Shown here in pieces: positions 13,665 through 27,600 of a stretch of DNA of 64,000 nt. Each line of letters begins with the position of its first letter. Within the stretch, counting starts at the first letter, position 1. This stretch comes from Pelecanus crispus. Its lineage: Eukaryota > Chordata > Aves > Pelecaniformes > Pelecanidae. The stretch is from the NCBI RefSeq assembly GCF_030463565.1, contig NC_134644.1:152359967-152423966 (forward strand). Direction: 5' to 3'. A program made the translations under genes and the position numbers. The notes under the pieces are model-generated. The model saw only the letters and a list, made by a program, of their open reading frames with translations, was not told the DNA's origin and ran no database searches.

Positions 13665-14930
13665 AGGTCTGTATTAAAGAAAATTGGCTTTATTGTAAAC
13701 AAAGTATAAAGTACAACATAGGAAATGTGCAAATCTTTAAAGTAGTCACAAAAAGCGTATCTACTACACTACTTTCAAACTGTTCACTTTCTGATATGTG
13801 TCCTCAACATAATATGATAAAATAGAAATAGCGAAAGTCGATGCATTATTTGTCACAAAAGCTACAGTTCAAATTCTAGGCCGGTGTCTTTGCTGCCTCC
13901 TTTTACTTTTTGAATCACAACCTTCTAATTTAAGACAATACATAATATATCCATTTCATTTTTAGTATAAACCGTCTTTCAAAGAATGGCGCGATCAAGA
14001 AGCCTAAGATTCTTGGTTTTCTTCCTCAAGCAACCCGCGCAGTTTGCAGTTACAATGTTTCTCTTAAAAGTGCACTGTATCCCTTTACGAAAAACGCAGT
14101 GGTACAGAACTGTGAGAAGGTATGAAGGAAACCATACGCAACACAAAAGCAGAAGCATCGTACGATGCCCAGGTACAACCAACTGTAATAATCACAAAGC
14201 TTGCCAAAGAAGCTGGGGAAATACTACAAAGCCGAGGAGGATCCAGAAACGTTCCGACCCTCCAACTGCCCACGCGGTGCCCCTTAACACCCGCTCCAAG
14301 CCCCTCGGACTGCAAGGTAAAGCCGGGCGTGTTGAACGCCCCGTGCGGGAGGATAGGTCTAAAATCTCCAGGAGTTTGGCACCAAATCATCACCTATGAC
14401 TGGGCCGGAGAACAGATAGGAGGAAAAGATTCCTACCAAGAAAAGGTGGCAGAAGTAGGAAAACCCGTTTAGATTATCTCACGCAGGTGCGTTGTGGGCT
14501 TTCAAGCCTGCGCCCGTACGCTGCCGTCTTCCTAGTCTGTGCTGTACTGAAGATTGACAACTGAAAGTTAAAACCAGAGCTGGTCTCAAGCGTCAGCAGC
14601 AAGCCTTCAGTAACACTTGGGCATGGCTGATCTAGAGAATATATGAATAGTTTGCAAAATTCAAAACGGGCACAAGGTGTGCTGCTCTGCTCTAGAACCT
14701 TCCCTCCCTCCCTCTCTCTCCTCACCAGTGCAAAAGACACCCGCTACTCCAGTCAGCCACCGGTTCTCCCAGCAATGTTTTTTGTGACGGAGCACAGGCT
14801 GCCTCTGCCTCTGCTGCACCGCCATCAGCAGCCGGCGCCCGAGAACCACCGACCGGGAGCAAAAGCCTTTGTTTTAGCTGGCGTATCCCAGCGACAACAG
14901 TTAATTCCACCGTCTTCAGAGTGAGTCCTT
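13665..14930 (-). other. KLF10: KLF10 3' UTR
   Basis: The roughly 1.26 kb between the KLF10 stop codon and the polyadenylation signal. It is AT-rich toward its distal half and unique in sequence. The length agrees with the roughly 1.3 kb I recall for mammalian KLF10. No second AATAAA is visible inside it, so a single main 3' end is expected. Confidence 0.8.
13689..13694 (-). promoter_or_regulatory. KLF10: KLF10 polyadenylation signal AATAAA
   Basis: TTTATT on the plus strand is AATAAA on the minus strand, about 1.24 kb past the KLF10 stop. Cleavage is expected 10-30 nt further on, near 13,665-13,679. Confidence 0.8.
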
Positions 14931-17332
<2,402 letters not shown>

Positions 17333-18275
17333 TTCTTCCTCCTGTTTCAGTTAGAGGGAAAAAAGGAGACTTTAAACCTGATGCCAAGTTTGAATATTTT
17401 CCAGTGATTTATCAGAAGGCGGCATAAAAACCAAACAAGGCAACCTGTGCAAGATAAATACGCTTGGTCATGTGGGGGGTATGCCTGTATGTTCCTGCCC
17501 TCTTTCTTATGTAGGTATGATTTTTATGAAGCCGTTAGTGGGGAAATCTGGCCATCTGGTGAAGATGAGATATTTTCTTGAGACAAAAGAACTCACCCCA
17601 AATCTTAAGCAACAGTTTAAATTATTCCATACTGCAAGTGTTGTGTCTGAAAGCTTAACAAGAATCTTCACCCCCAAAAGAAAGAAAACGAAACTTCCTC
17701 CCCCATCCCACGCTCCTTCCATTTTTGCTTTACACACAGCCCTCAGTACCGTGCTTATTTTGACACGAGAAAGGACCGTGTTGGGACCGATGCACATTTT
17801 CTTCCAAAGGTATTGGCTAGCAAAAATGCTCCAGAAAATACGCAAAAGGTCTCTCTCAGGCACATACATGCAAGGAAAATCACCAACTCTGAGAACTGAA
17901 ATGTATGTATGCCTGTATATTCGCTGTCTGGCCGATCACCACGCGGAACCCACCCAGGCAGAAGCCTCCGAAGCTCTACGTTCCACCGTTATCCCTAGCA
18001 CGGCTCTCGGTTTCTGAGGGATGGTGCCGGCCGCGGCAGGCGGCTCCCCCCGCCCCGATGAGACGGGCTGGCCGGGAAAGCCGCCTTTCCGGAAGCCGCG
18101 TCGCCAGGCAGCGGCAATCGGAGGGGGAAGATGCCCCTTTTTTGGGGGGGAGCTGCCCCCGGGCGGCGGGGGCGGGGCAGCCCCGGCTGTCACCGGCGGC
18201 CCCGCAGCGCGGGAGGGGGCGGCGGGGGCGGGGCGCGGGCCCCGCCCCCGGCCGTTGGGCGCGCGCCACCCTCAC

Positions 18276-18392
18276 CTCAGCGCACCCCGCCGGCGCTCCC
18301 CGCCCCCGCCCTCCCCCATTGGCTCCCCGCGCCGCGCCGCGCCGGCGCCCATTGGCCGGCGCCGATCGAGGCGCGGCGCGGGGCGGGGGCAT
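18276..18392 (-). other. KLF10: Candidate KLF10 alternative first exon (proximal)
   Basis: A good donor, CTGAG followed by GTGAGG, lies at 18,276/18,275 on the minus strand. An ATG at 18,392-18,390 is open in phase with exon 2 and would add about 39 Arg/Gly/Ala-rich residues. The sequence does not resemble the short N-terminus of mammalian isoform a, and the CCAAT boxes lie inside the candidate, so it may simply be promoter DNA. Confidence 0.2.
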
Positions 18393-19319
18393 GTGAACAA
18401 AGCGTGATCGGCGCCTGCTCGGCGGCGTGGGTACTGCCGCGCGCCGACCTTTCACCCAGTTCCCCGCGCGGCCGCCCCCGCCCTCCGGTAGGAAGGCGCC
18501 CGCCACGGCCGCCGCGGCGGGCGGGGCCCGGCCCGGCGAGCCGCCCCGCCCCGCCTCGCCTCGCCTCACGGCCGGCGGGGGTCAGCGCCGCCACACCCGG
18601 CGCCTCCCGCCGCGGGGGAAGCGAAGCGAAGCGGCGTCCCCGCGGGGGAGCGGGCCCACGGCTCGGCTCCGCCAGCGCCCCGCGGGGGCGGGGTGAGGGG
18701 GCTGCGGCTGCCTCTTCCCCGCAGCGCCGGCCCGCTTCCCGGCCCCCGCACCGCCCGCCCGCTGACCCCGCCGCGCCGGGATCCCCCCGGCTCCCTCCTC
18801 CTCCTCCTCCCCGCCGCCGCCGCCTGGCAGATGCCGCCGCGGAGCCTCTGCCGCCCACGCCGCTCCCCCGCGCTGGGCGCGCCCGGGCACGCACGCACAC
18901 GGGCTGCACGTCGCCGGGCCGGCGGCTCTTTCCCTCCCGCGGCTTTCCTCGCTCGCCTGCCCCGCAGCCTCTCCCCGCGGGGGCTCTCCCGCTCCTTCCC
19001 CTCGCCCCGCAGCCCACGCAGCAGCCCCGGTCCCCCCGCCGCGGCTCACCCTCTCCCTCCAGCCGCCGCTTCAGCCCCTTCTCCCGCCCGTCCCGCTGCT
19101 CCCGGTGCCCCCTCCTCCGGCCCGGACCCCCGGTGCCCCCTCCTCCCGCCCGGGCCCCCGGTGCCCCCTCAGGATCCCCCTGTCGCGGGATCCCCCTGCC
19201 GCGCCATCCCCGGGGACTCCCCCGTCCCCCACCGCCCCGCACACCCCCGGGGATGCCCTGGCCGCCTTCCCCCCGCCGCAGGCCGGCGCTCGGCCCGCCG
19301 GGCGGGGCCGGTCACTCAC

Positions 19320-19362
19320 CGCCGGCCGGTGGCAGGGAGCCGAGGCTGACCGGGCCGCGCGC
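19320..19362 (-). other. KLF10: Candidate KLF10 non-coding first exon (distal)
   Basis: The TATA-like AAAATAAAGG at 19,394-19,385 would place a start near 19,360. A consensus donor GTGAGT follows base 19,320 on the minus strand. The short exon has no ATG, so translation would begin at the exon 2 methionine. Intron 1 would be about 2 kb. This is inference from signals only. Confidence 0.4.
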
Positions 19363-19522
19363 CGCCGCCGCTCTCCGCCCGCTGCCTTTATTTTCCTCTT
19401 TTTGTTCGCCGCTCCCCATTCAGGTGGCGGCTGCCCCGGCCCCGGGCGCGGGGGGGCCGGGGGGTAGGCGGGGCTCCCGGCCGCCCGCCGCCAATCGCCG
19501 GCAAAGGTGTGTGAGGCGGCAA

Positions 19523-19607
19523 CCAATGGGCGCCCGGCGCCCGCGCGTGATCGGCGGCTGCCCCGCGGCGTGGCCAGTGTGTCAGGGCGGCGTGTGCGCG
19601 GCGCGCG
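19523..19607 (+). promoter_or_regulatory. Possible divergent promoter and first exon, plus strand
   Basis: A CCAAT box (19,523-19,527) is followed about 80 bp later by a perfect donor, GCGCG then GTAAGT (GT at 19,608-19,609), reading away from KLF10. CpG-island promoters are commonly bidirectional, so this could be exon 1 of an antisense non-coding RNA. No second exon could be identified. Confidence 0.25.
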
Positions 19608-20145
19608 GTAAGTCCCCGCCGCCGGCTGAGTCAGCGCCGCCCCCCCCTCACCCCCCCCCCCCCCCGATGGGAGCGGCGGGGGCGGCTCGGCGCTGCCTCG
19701 CGCATGAGGTCACGCGGCCGCGGGAGGGGGGAGCAGCCCCCCCCCCCCCCCCCGCGCGGCCCCCGCCCATCCGCCCGCTCCCCGCCGGCTGGGGTGAAGC
19801 GGGGCCGCGGGCGGGGGAGGGCGGTCGCTCCCGCCTCCTCCGGCCTTTCTGGGCCCCCCCCCGGAGGAAGCGCCGTGGCGGGGCGCGCCGGGGTGCCCGC
19901 GGATGTGCGCTGGCGGCGGCCCCGGCTGGAGCCTGCGCGGTGGGGGGGGGGGGGTTGCTGCCACGCGTCGGGACCGCCCCGGCCTTGCAGGCCGCAGCCG
20001 TCCCGGGGCGCGCCGCGAAGAGCCGGGCAGGGCCCCGGCCTGGCTGCCGGGCGCCGCCCGCAGCTCCCGGGGGAGCCCCGGCCCCGCGGGGCCTGCAGGC
20101 ACGGGGGCCGTGGGCCGCCGCGGCTCGGCCGTGTCCAGCTGTGGG

Positions 20146-20290
20146 CCGGGCCCCCTCGCCCCGCCGGGCCCCCTCGCCCCGCCGGGCCCCCTCGCCCCTC
20201 GCCCCGCCGGGCCCCTCGCCCCGCCGGGCCCCCTCGCCCCTCGCCCCGCCGGGCCCCTCGCCCCGCCGGGCCCCCTCGCCCCGCTTCCCG
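20146..20290. repeat. 18-bp GC minisatellite in CpG island
   Basis: Seven to eight tandem copies of an 18-bp unit, gggccccctcgccccgcc, some carrying an extra or missing CTCGCCC block. Lies at the upstream edge of the KLF10 CpG island. Confidence 0.93.
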
Positions 20291-20330
20291 GCAGCTGCCG
20301 CCCGGCTCGCTGGGGTAGCAGCCGCCCGTT

Positions 20331-23300
20331 AGCTGGGTCACAGCTAATTAATTACCTTACAGCGCGGTCTGCGGCGCCCCAGGAGGGCGAGAGCCGCTCG
20401 GTATGTTCTGCTCGATGGCAGGGGTGAAGGCGGGTTCTTCTTCCTCTCGGAAAGTTTTAATAAAAGCAGAAAAGGTGGCTGTGTGTGTCGGCACCTGAGA
20501 GGCGGGACCCCGAGCCAGGCTGCAGCTGTTGAGTGCTGCTTGTGCCAGAGTGCTGTTCTGCTCTAGAAATGCCGTGGATGCTTCGTTACGGTTCAGTTCC
20601 ATTTCTCCTATTTATTCAGCTTCACTTCATACATCCCCCCTCCTCCTCCCAGGCAGTCCACCCTCGTTTGCTCTAAGCATTTTTCTACTTTTTTTTTCCT
20701 CTTCTAACATACATCTTCCTGTCTTTCCCCTTTTCAGCGGTGTCGTGGTCTGATATTATTTCATTCTGCCTAATTCTTCCTCCCCTTGTCAGCCGATCCC
20801 AATTGACAGAGGGGGTCTGAGAGCAGGTTGTGTCCTCCTGTAACTTGCCTGGAAACTTCCCCAAATGTTTAATTATTTCTGAAACTGGAAAAAAAAACCT
20901 CTGCAAGAATAGCAAGCGAGCAGTTTCTTTGGCCTGAAGGAAGAATGAGGATATAATAATTGCAAAACATGAGCGCGGAGTAAAATATAGTTTAAAACAA
21001 TTCTTAATTAGTTCAAAGACGTGTATTGACAGAAGAGTGGTAACTTTGTTCTCAGGAAGACACTTTTTTTTGGTATTGCTTTAATTCCAGCCTTTCCACC
21101 GGTACATTGTACAGCTGGAATTTCTGTTACTTGGCTTCACGCCGGTACCCTGTACCCGTCTGGTGGGATGCACTCTCCCGCTGTGCCCCCCTGCACCAGA
21201 CTGCCAGCGGTGGGGTCCCTCTCTCCTCACTCCTGCAGCTTCCACGATTGCCACGTCTGAGAAAACGTGCCGCTCGACAGAGGGAAATCTGCGTCTCCCG
21301 TCTTCTGTTCCTGTTCTGTAGCCTGCGTATCTGCCTGCCTTTTGGCTGGATTTTATAAGATCCCTGCCGCGCCTGCAGAGAAACTGATTGGCCTGACTGC
21401 CTTATCTAGAGGGAATTCCCAAAGGGAATTCACTTCAGGATGATCCAAATCCTTCTCACTAGTAGTAGCCAACAGTTGGTTACAAATTACTCCACCGGAT
21501 CCCACACCTCTGGGTGTCTTAACAGCAGAAAGTGTGTTTACTGTGTATTTCCCACTGAAATCAACAGGAAAAAATGTTGATGAAATGGTTGCTTGACTCC
21601 CGGGACGTGCTCTCCTTTGCCAAAAGGTGCTACCGTCACGCGGGGCACAGCTGGGGAAAGACTTCTTGGCTCGTAAGCGCGCCTGTCTGCATCCGCTCTG
21701 GCTGAAATAAAGGTTGTGAGACTAATACACAGTACTTCTTGGTGAAATTCTGTGTTTTCTGTTATGGCAGGTTCTGTTATGTTTTTTGTGATTGCAGTTG
21801 TGTTTATTTAAAATGTTTTGAAATACCTTTCAAAGCATATTATTGCCCCTAAAACTAAATCTGTAAAACTTGTACCAGCATCACAATTTAACCCTACACA
21901 ATAACTTCACTCACAAAACTAAGAGCTTCTACCTGCACCTCAGCAGAAAATTAGGCTGATCTTTGTCACTTCTTTCACCCTTAAACGTAAGTAATGCATA
22001 TACACAAAAGTTTTATGGATATAGTGAGAACTTCAGTGTTAAAAATCCAGTTGCCCACATGAGGTAAATGTCTGTAACATGAAATCCTGTTACCATTTTT
22101 GGTTTGCTTGCTGTGGCAAGGTGTTGGAGGTATGTGCTGGACTACTTGTGGAAGTTAAGGTCATTCTGCAGTAGTTTTCTAGAAGTAGTAAACTGCTCTT
22201 TGGAGAAAACACAGTTATTTTCATATAAAATGGAAAGGTGAAGAAATTAGTATAGTGATGTTTGATCTGGATCCCGTGCCTTTTAGATCTGTCATAAGGG
22301 TAGCTTTTGGGGGACACTGAGCGAGGCTGTTGTAAATGCGTTGGAGTTTTGGCCGTAGCGCTCTCCGTTTAGGCAACATGGAGGGGTACTGACTGGTACT
22401 TCTGGACTCCGCTGTGGTGTAACGCTGGGAAAATAACAAAGGGCTGACTTGCGGTATCAGCTCCTGCTTCAGGTGGCCTGTGCTGTTTCATTCTTTTCCT
22501 GCCTGCACTTCTCTCTCCTCCGGTCCTTGCTTTACCCCCTTGTCCACACTCGCTTTGGCTTCCCGGTAAGGCTGCTTGGCTCTTCACCCTTGTTGCTGGG
22601 GGTCCTGCGGGACCGCCCTTCCAGCAGTAATTCTGCGCTAGCCCTCACAGCTCGCCTTTCCCAGTTGCCGATCTCATGCTCTTAGCACACGCCCTGCTGC
22701 TTAATCCTTAATACTTCTTAACGCACCTTCCTTCCCGTGACATCCGGGCTGCTTTTGCTCCGTGAAAGCCTCTCCCCGTGGCCATTCCCAGCGCGCCTGC
22801 CAGAGCCTGCTCTGCACCGCCTACGGCCAATCTTGCCCTGCCGCCTCCTCGGTCGTTTCTGGATCCTCCCTATCCGCTCCGACACCGCCAGCCACTCCAC
22901 CCCAGGGTGCTCCCTCCCCAGCTGCCATCTTTCTTTGCTTCTTTTAACCACCTCGTTTCAACTTCAATTTCCAGAGCGACCCTCCACAGCTGCTCTTCTC
23001 ATCAGTCTGCTCTTCTGGTCCCTTGGGAAACCTCCCACTCATTCTCCCTCCTCCCACGTTAGCGTCTCCTCTCACCCCTGGGGTTTGTTCCCACCGTGTC
23101 AGTGCTTGTCTTCTGCTGCTGCCGTCCAGGTGCCACAGGACCTTCTGGCCCCACAAATTTCGTGTTGCACGCTGACCAGCTGCAGTCAAAAGTGCGCAGA
23201 ATGGCTGGGGCTGGACTGGTAGGTCAAAGTCCTGTTATCCTTTCCCTCTTCAGGGTCTTTAGGCCAGATATCTTCAGGTGAGGTCTGGATGCTGATCGTG

Positions 23301-24096
23301 GTACTTGGCAGGGAGCGTGGGCTCTGTAAGAGACTGCCTGGGGGTGATGGGGATGCAGCCGGGGTGAGGGACTTTGTGTGACCGGGTGGAGGGGGGCTTC
23401 GCCGTGCCCGTCCTCCACAGGCAGGCTCGACTGTCATCTCAGTACCGTGTCCTGAAGCAGCACTGCTAGCAGCTGGCCTTGGCTTGGGAAAGAGCAGCCC
23501 TCGGAAGTGGGGAGACTTAACTGCCCCTTGACTCCCAAACACCATGGGAGCTTCGTGACCCCCCCCCCCCCCCCCCCGCCAAACCTTCGGTCCCTCCTGA
23601 GCGCACAGCCAGGAGCCCTGCATGTGTGTTGAACTGCTGTATCCTCCCTCCTTTTCTCCCCCTGCACAGAGGCAGCCCGCCCTGCGCTCTGCCTGTGAAC
23701 TGCAGGGCAGAACTGTCAAAACCACCTCTCCCAAAAATAATCTCTGCTTCAGAGGCTGGAAAATGTGACAGCTCATTTTCATATGCAGAGCGATGCCGGT
23801 GGGTGTCTGAAAGCAGCTGAGGCTGAGGGGGTGGCCAGGGAAAGGCAGCTCTGAAATGGCAGGAAAGTGGCAGCTGGGGAACATGAGAGGCAGGACGGAA
23901 GGAAGGGAGCAAACGGGGAACCGGGAGTGGGCGGAAGGAGGGCCGGAGGCAGCAGACGGCGAGTTCAGGGCAAGAGAGTGTTGTACGGTGTGGGGCTGTT
24001 CACTTTTCCCTGGCACGCCGACTGCTGCTCGCATTCAGTTGTTAATAATTGGAAAAGTGTCCACTGCTACAGACGGCAGCTGCAGAGCTTTATATG
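20331..24096. other. Intergenic DNA upstream of KLF10
   Basis: Gene-free transition from the CpG island into average-composition DNA. It contains pyrimidine-rich strings (20,600-20,740; 22,450-23,100) and a 19-base C run at 23,559-23,577. No coding exon, RNA gene or further repeat family was recognised. Confidence 0.5.
23559..23577. repeat. C19 homopolymer
   Basis: Uninterrupted run of 19 cytosines. The exact length may reflect sequencing or assembly uncertainty. Confidence 0.9.
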
Positions 24097-24627
24097 TGTC
24101 CTGATTTTGGCTGGGATAGAGTTAATTTTCTTCCTAGTAGCTGGTATAGTGCTGTGGTTTGGATTTAGGTTGAGAACAATGTTGATAACACACTGGTGGT
24201 TTCGTTGTTGCTCAGTACTGCTCATGCTAGTCAAGGACTTTTCAGCTTCCCATGTTCTGCCAGGTGCACAAGAAGCTGGGAGGGGGCACAGCCAGGACAG
24301 CTGACCCAAACTGCCCAAAGGGCTATTCCATACCATATGACGTCATGCTCAGTATATAAACTGGGGGGGGGTTGGCCGGGTGGCAGCGATCGCTGCTCGG
24401 GGACTGGCTGGGTATCAGTCAGCGGGTGGTGAGCAATTGCATTGTGCATCACTTGCTGTGTATATTATTATTATTTTCCCTTCCTTTTCTGTCCTATTAA
24501 ACTGTCTTTATCTCAACCCACAAATTTACTTTTTTTTTTTTTCGATTCTCTCCCCCATCCTGCTGGGGAGGTGGGGGAGAGGGTGAACGGCTGTGTGGTG
24601 TTTAGCTGCCTGCTGGGTTAAACCACA
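24097..24627 (+). mobile_element. Avian endogenous retrovirus solo LTR
   Basis: A ~531-bp element beginning TGTCCTG and ending ACCACA, the TG...CA ends of a retroviral LTR. I recognise the type from bird genomes: tgggatagagttaattttctt near the 5' end, then aggacagctgacccaaactg, a promoter with TGACGTCA (24,339-24,347) and TATATAAA (24,353-24,360), and the polyadenylation-type string cctattaaactg near 24,495. The pyrimidine tract and ctctcccccatcc lie in the U5-like part. There is no gag, pol or env on either side, so it is a solo LTR left by recombination. Flanks show no clean target-site duplication (atatg before, agaat after), consistent with age or an imprecise boundary. The ERV class is not assigned with certainty. 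Confidence 0.9.
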
Positions 24628-27600
24628 AGAATATATCAGATAACTGAGGAGGTGGAACATACAATCAGCAACAAGGCAGCTTGTCACCTTTGTCTCCTCT
24701 GAGTTCTTTTCTTCATACCCCATTTTCCTCACACATTCCAACCTTAGGAAAACCCTGCTTTGTCCTGGTCTGCAATTGCTTATTACAATATGAGGTGAAA
24801 ACCAGAACTTACTTGTCACTAGGACTTCAGTTTATGGGTTTTAGTTTGCTTTACCAGTCTGATTGCCAGATGGAGTAAGTCCTGTTTGGCTGGCAGTGCC
24901 ATGTTCCTCCCCAGCCCTGCATGATGCTAACCCTAGTTTCTGTGTACGTGCATTTTACACAGTATTGCTCGTGGCCGCTTTTCTCTGGAGCATTTGTGGC
25001 TGTTCCTGACTCACTGCAGTTCCAGTCCTGCCGTGCCTGCTCAGCGCCGTTCAATGGAAGGCTTCAGAGGCTGTTAGCAGCGCTGATGTTTGCACTGCTG
25101 CCATAGGAGACAGCCTGGCGAGGGGGGGAAAAAAACTCAAACACCCCTAATGAAGCCTAGGACAGGTAAGAGAAACTTCTTTTTGGCAAGTGAGCAGTTT
25201 TCAGCGAAACTGATTTTCTCTGGCAATCACTGGAAGCAGCGAAAGGATTGCTGTCAGTTTACATGTATTTGTATTTTCCACTGAGTTTACCAGAGAAGCT
25301 GGGGATGTGGTTTTATGCCGCCCAGGAGAAAACGGACATGTCTGGGGTTTTTGTTAGGAAGATGTTTAGGATTTCGACTTTTAAGCACTTGTGGGTTATT
25401 TATGTATGCCTATTACACTATATCTTAAGTGGTTTTCTGGGAAATTTAAACTTATCCAGCCTGCAGGTCATATTCTTCTGATGTGGAAAGCTAAATTGTC
25501 ATGGGATTGGGAAGATAAATTAGGGAAGAAAATTGGCAACACGGCTGGTAAATCATTGGCCAGCTGTGTAACTGCAGTCCTGTCCAGCAGTCTAGGGACT
25601 GAGGCTAAATCAGGCGAAGCTCCAGTCTCCTGAATTTCACCCTGCTCTTAAGAAATACATCTCTGTTATCTGTGGCTTATCTTGGCTTTGGCATGCAGAA
25701 TTCAGAAGGTGTTTTAAGTTGCTCCTTTATCCTAAACTCTTGGCTTCTACATACTAATAAGCAAGAGCCATTTTCCACTTCTTGTGATGGGACATCGAGC
25801 GGTATTTTTAACCTCTGATGTTAGACGTATACCTGTTTCACAGAAAACTGTGGGATAGATGGTTATTTTAGTCGGCGCAGAAAGAACCTAGGTGAGTAAA
25901 TGATCGCTTCAGCATTCGCTGAAGATCGTGAGAGGTTTTATATTCAGTTCCTTCAGTGCGGGATCAGGTTGTATGCCAACCAGAACCTTCCTCAGGTCCT
26001 GTGGCTGTCACAAGAACTGTGTTTCTTCTCAGGACACTGGACAGGACGATGGTACCAGCTACAGCCCTGCTTCCCATCTATCTTTTTGGAAGGGCAGCCA
26101 GAATGGGTGTCTGGTCAGCTCAAACCAGCCAAGTAAGTAGCTTACTCGCTGCATGTCCAAGAAATCCTGGGAATTCTCTGTAGTGGAAATCAGGAGTTAA
26201 TATTGGAATGATTTGTTGATTCTTTCCATGTAGATCATGCTTCCTATTTCACTTCACCTGGTGTGACCACGTGTTTGTTTAGTGTCTTGCGTGGGCTTTC
26301 TTCACTTGTGCAATGCTGGTGGTTTTGTTGATACCTCCAGTAAAAGGCAACATCGTTGGGTCCTATGTGTGATGCAGAGATATGCCATTTCACAAGAACA
26401 TGGGTACCTTTGGAGAGCTGTGGAAGAGTATGGCAAAGTGGCATTGTTTATTTGCAGACAGAGCTTGGAAAATACCAGCAAACAAGACTGAGAACCTTTT
26501 CTGCTTGTGACGATGACGTATGGGTCTGTGCGTTCCACCACTTTGAATGGTGTATTTATTATATTCAGAGTTTTCCTGGTGTCATGATTTATTTAACTAT
26601 TTAGTATAAAACCTACCTGATCAATTTGAATTTCTGCTAACAAAATCAGCTACTTAGAGGCTGAACCATCAGCCAGTAAGATAAGAAGGAGACACCTTCT
26701 AAGCATTGTAGAATGAGTTTGTGTAGCTAACAAAGCCACCTGTGGGTGCTATGATCAGATAAATGTTTTTCCCCACGGAAGCATTAGAAACACGTTTGTG
26801 TGCTTTTTCGTGCCAAAACAGAATTTACTCGTTACGCAGTGACTTAATGGCTGCTGCATTTCAAGAGTTCCTCTGAGGGGCTAAATCCTGGAGGTATGAA
26901 GGCAATGAGATGGTAGTGTGGCCAGGGCATCTCATGTGACTTATCAATACAGTATAGAAGTCCTCAGGGACAGCTTTGCCTTTCCTCCTAACACAGGTAA
27001 CAGCATTTCTACACCTCCCATTATATGTATTTTGATAGAAGCCTTGTGAACGAAGGTCCTTCTTTTCTTTAAACCTATCTACCTTTCATAATTTTTGAAC
27101 TATTGACTAGTTTCAGCCCCATATGACAGATGAGATAGAGATGTTAATAGCTCCTGCAGTGTTAATTTGTTGATGCTAATACTCGATCCCACCCCCACTG
27201 CATACCTGTTAGTTTCTATTCAAGCAAGCAAATAGTCTCTGGTTAGGAAAATGCAGGTGCAGAAATGCAGGTAGCATGTCCTACATACAATACAGTCTAA
27301 ACTGCATTCAGTTTGGCTCCCTGCACCCAATACACTCCTCCCGTACGTGTTGGCAGGCCTTGAGCTCTCCCATATCCCGCTGCTGACTCTTGCCAAATGG
27401 CTGGCTCACGTACCACACCCTTGGCATCATGGTACAAAGCACACCACTGGCATGCTGTTAAGCAATGTACTCAGTATTAGTAATTGATTTATTTTCTTTT
27501 TTTCCTTAAGATGTCACAGGAGCTAAGGGCAGAGAGCACACTTGAGGGACCTGTGGAGATCAAGGCCTTGTGTTTCATTTAGAGACATCATAGGAGTCAC

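Larger units (their letters stand above)
18010..20330. promoter_or_regulatory. KLF10: CpG island with KLF10 promoter region
   Basis: About 2.3 kb of extremely GC- and CpG-rich DNA, the only island of this scale in the window, located just 5' of KLF10 exon 2. It contains GC boxes (gggcggg) and CCAAT boxes at 18,318-18,322 and 18,351-18,355 (inverted on the plus strand, so forward for KLF10), 19,491-19,495 and 19,523-19,527. A TATA-like AAAATAAAGG lies on the minus strand at 19,385-19,394. Long C runs near 19,640-19,665 and 19,737-19,754 and a G run near 19,940 could form G-quadruplex or i-motif structures. The transcription start is not fixed by sequence alone. Confidence 0.85.

Noticed and set aside
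18277-19242. 321-codon minus-strand Gly/Arg-rich frame
   Set aside because: Another stop-poor frame of the CpG island. It does not join in phase to KLF10 exon 2 through a donor and shows no recognisable protein.
19071-19526. Upstream minus-strand frame in phase with the distal candidate donor, which would extend KLF10 by ~70 residues
   Set aside because: It would require transcription starting above the TATA-like and CCAAT elements, and it resembles no known KLF10 N-terminus.
18131-20332. 733-codon plus-strand Pro/Arg-rich frame
   Set aside because: Stop codons are rare in CpG-island DNA. The frame includes promoter elements and the 18-bp minisatellite, and has no domain or family motif.
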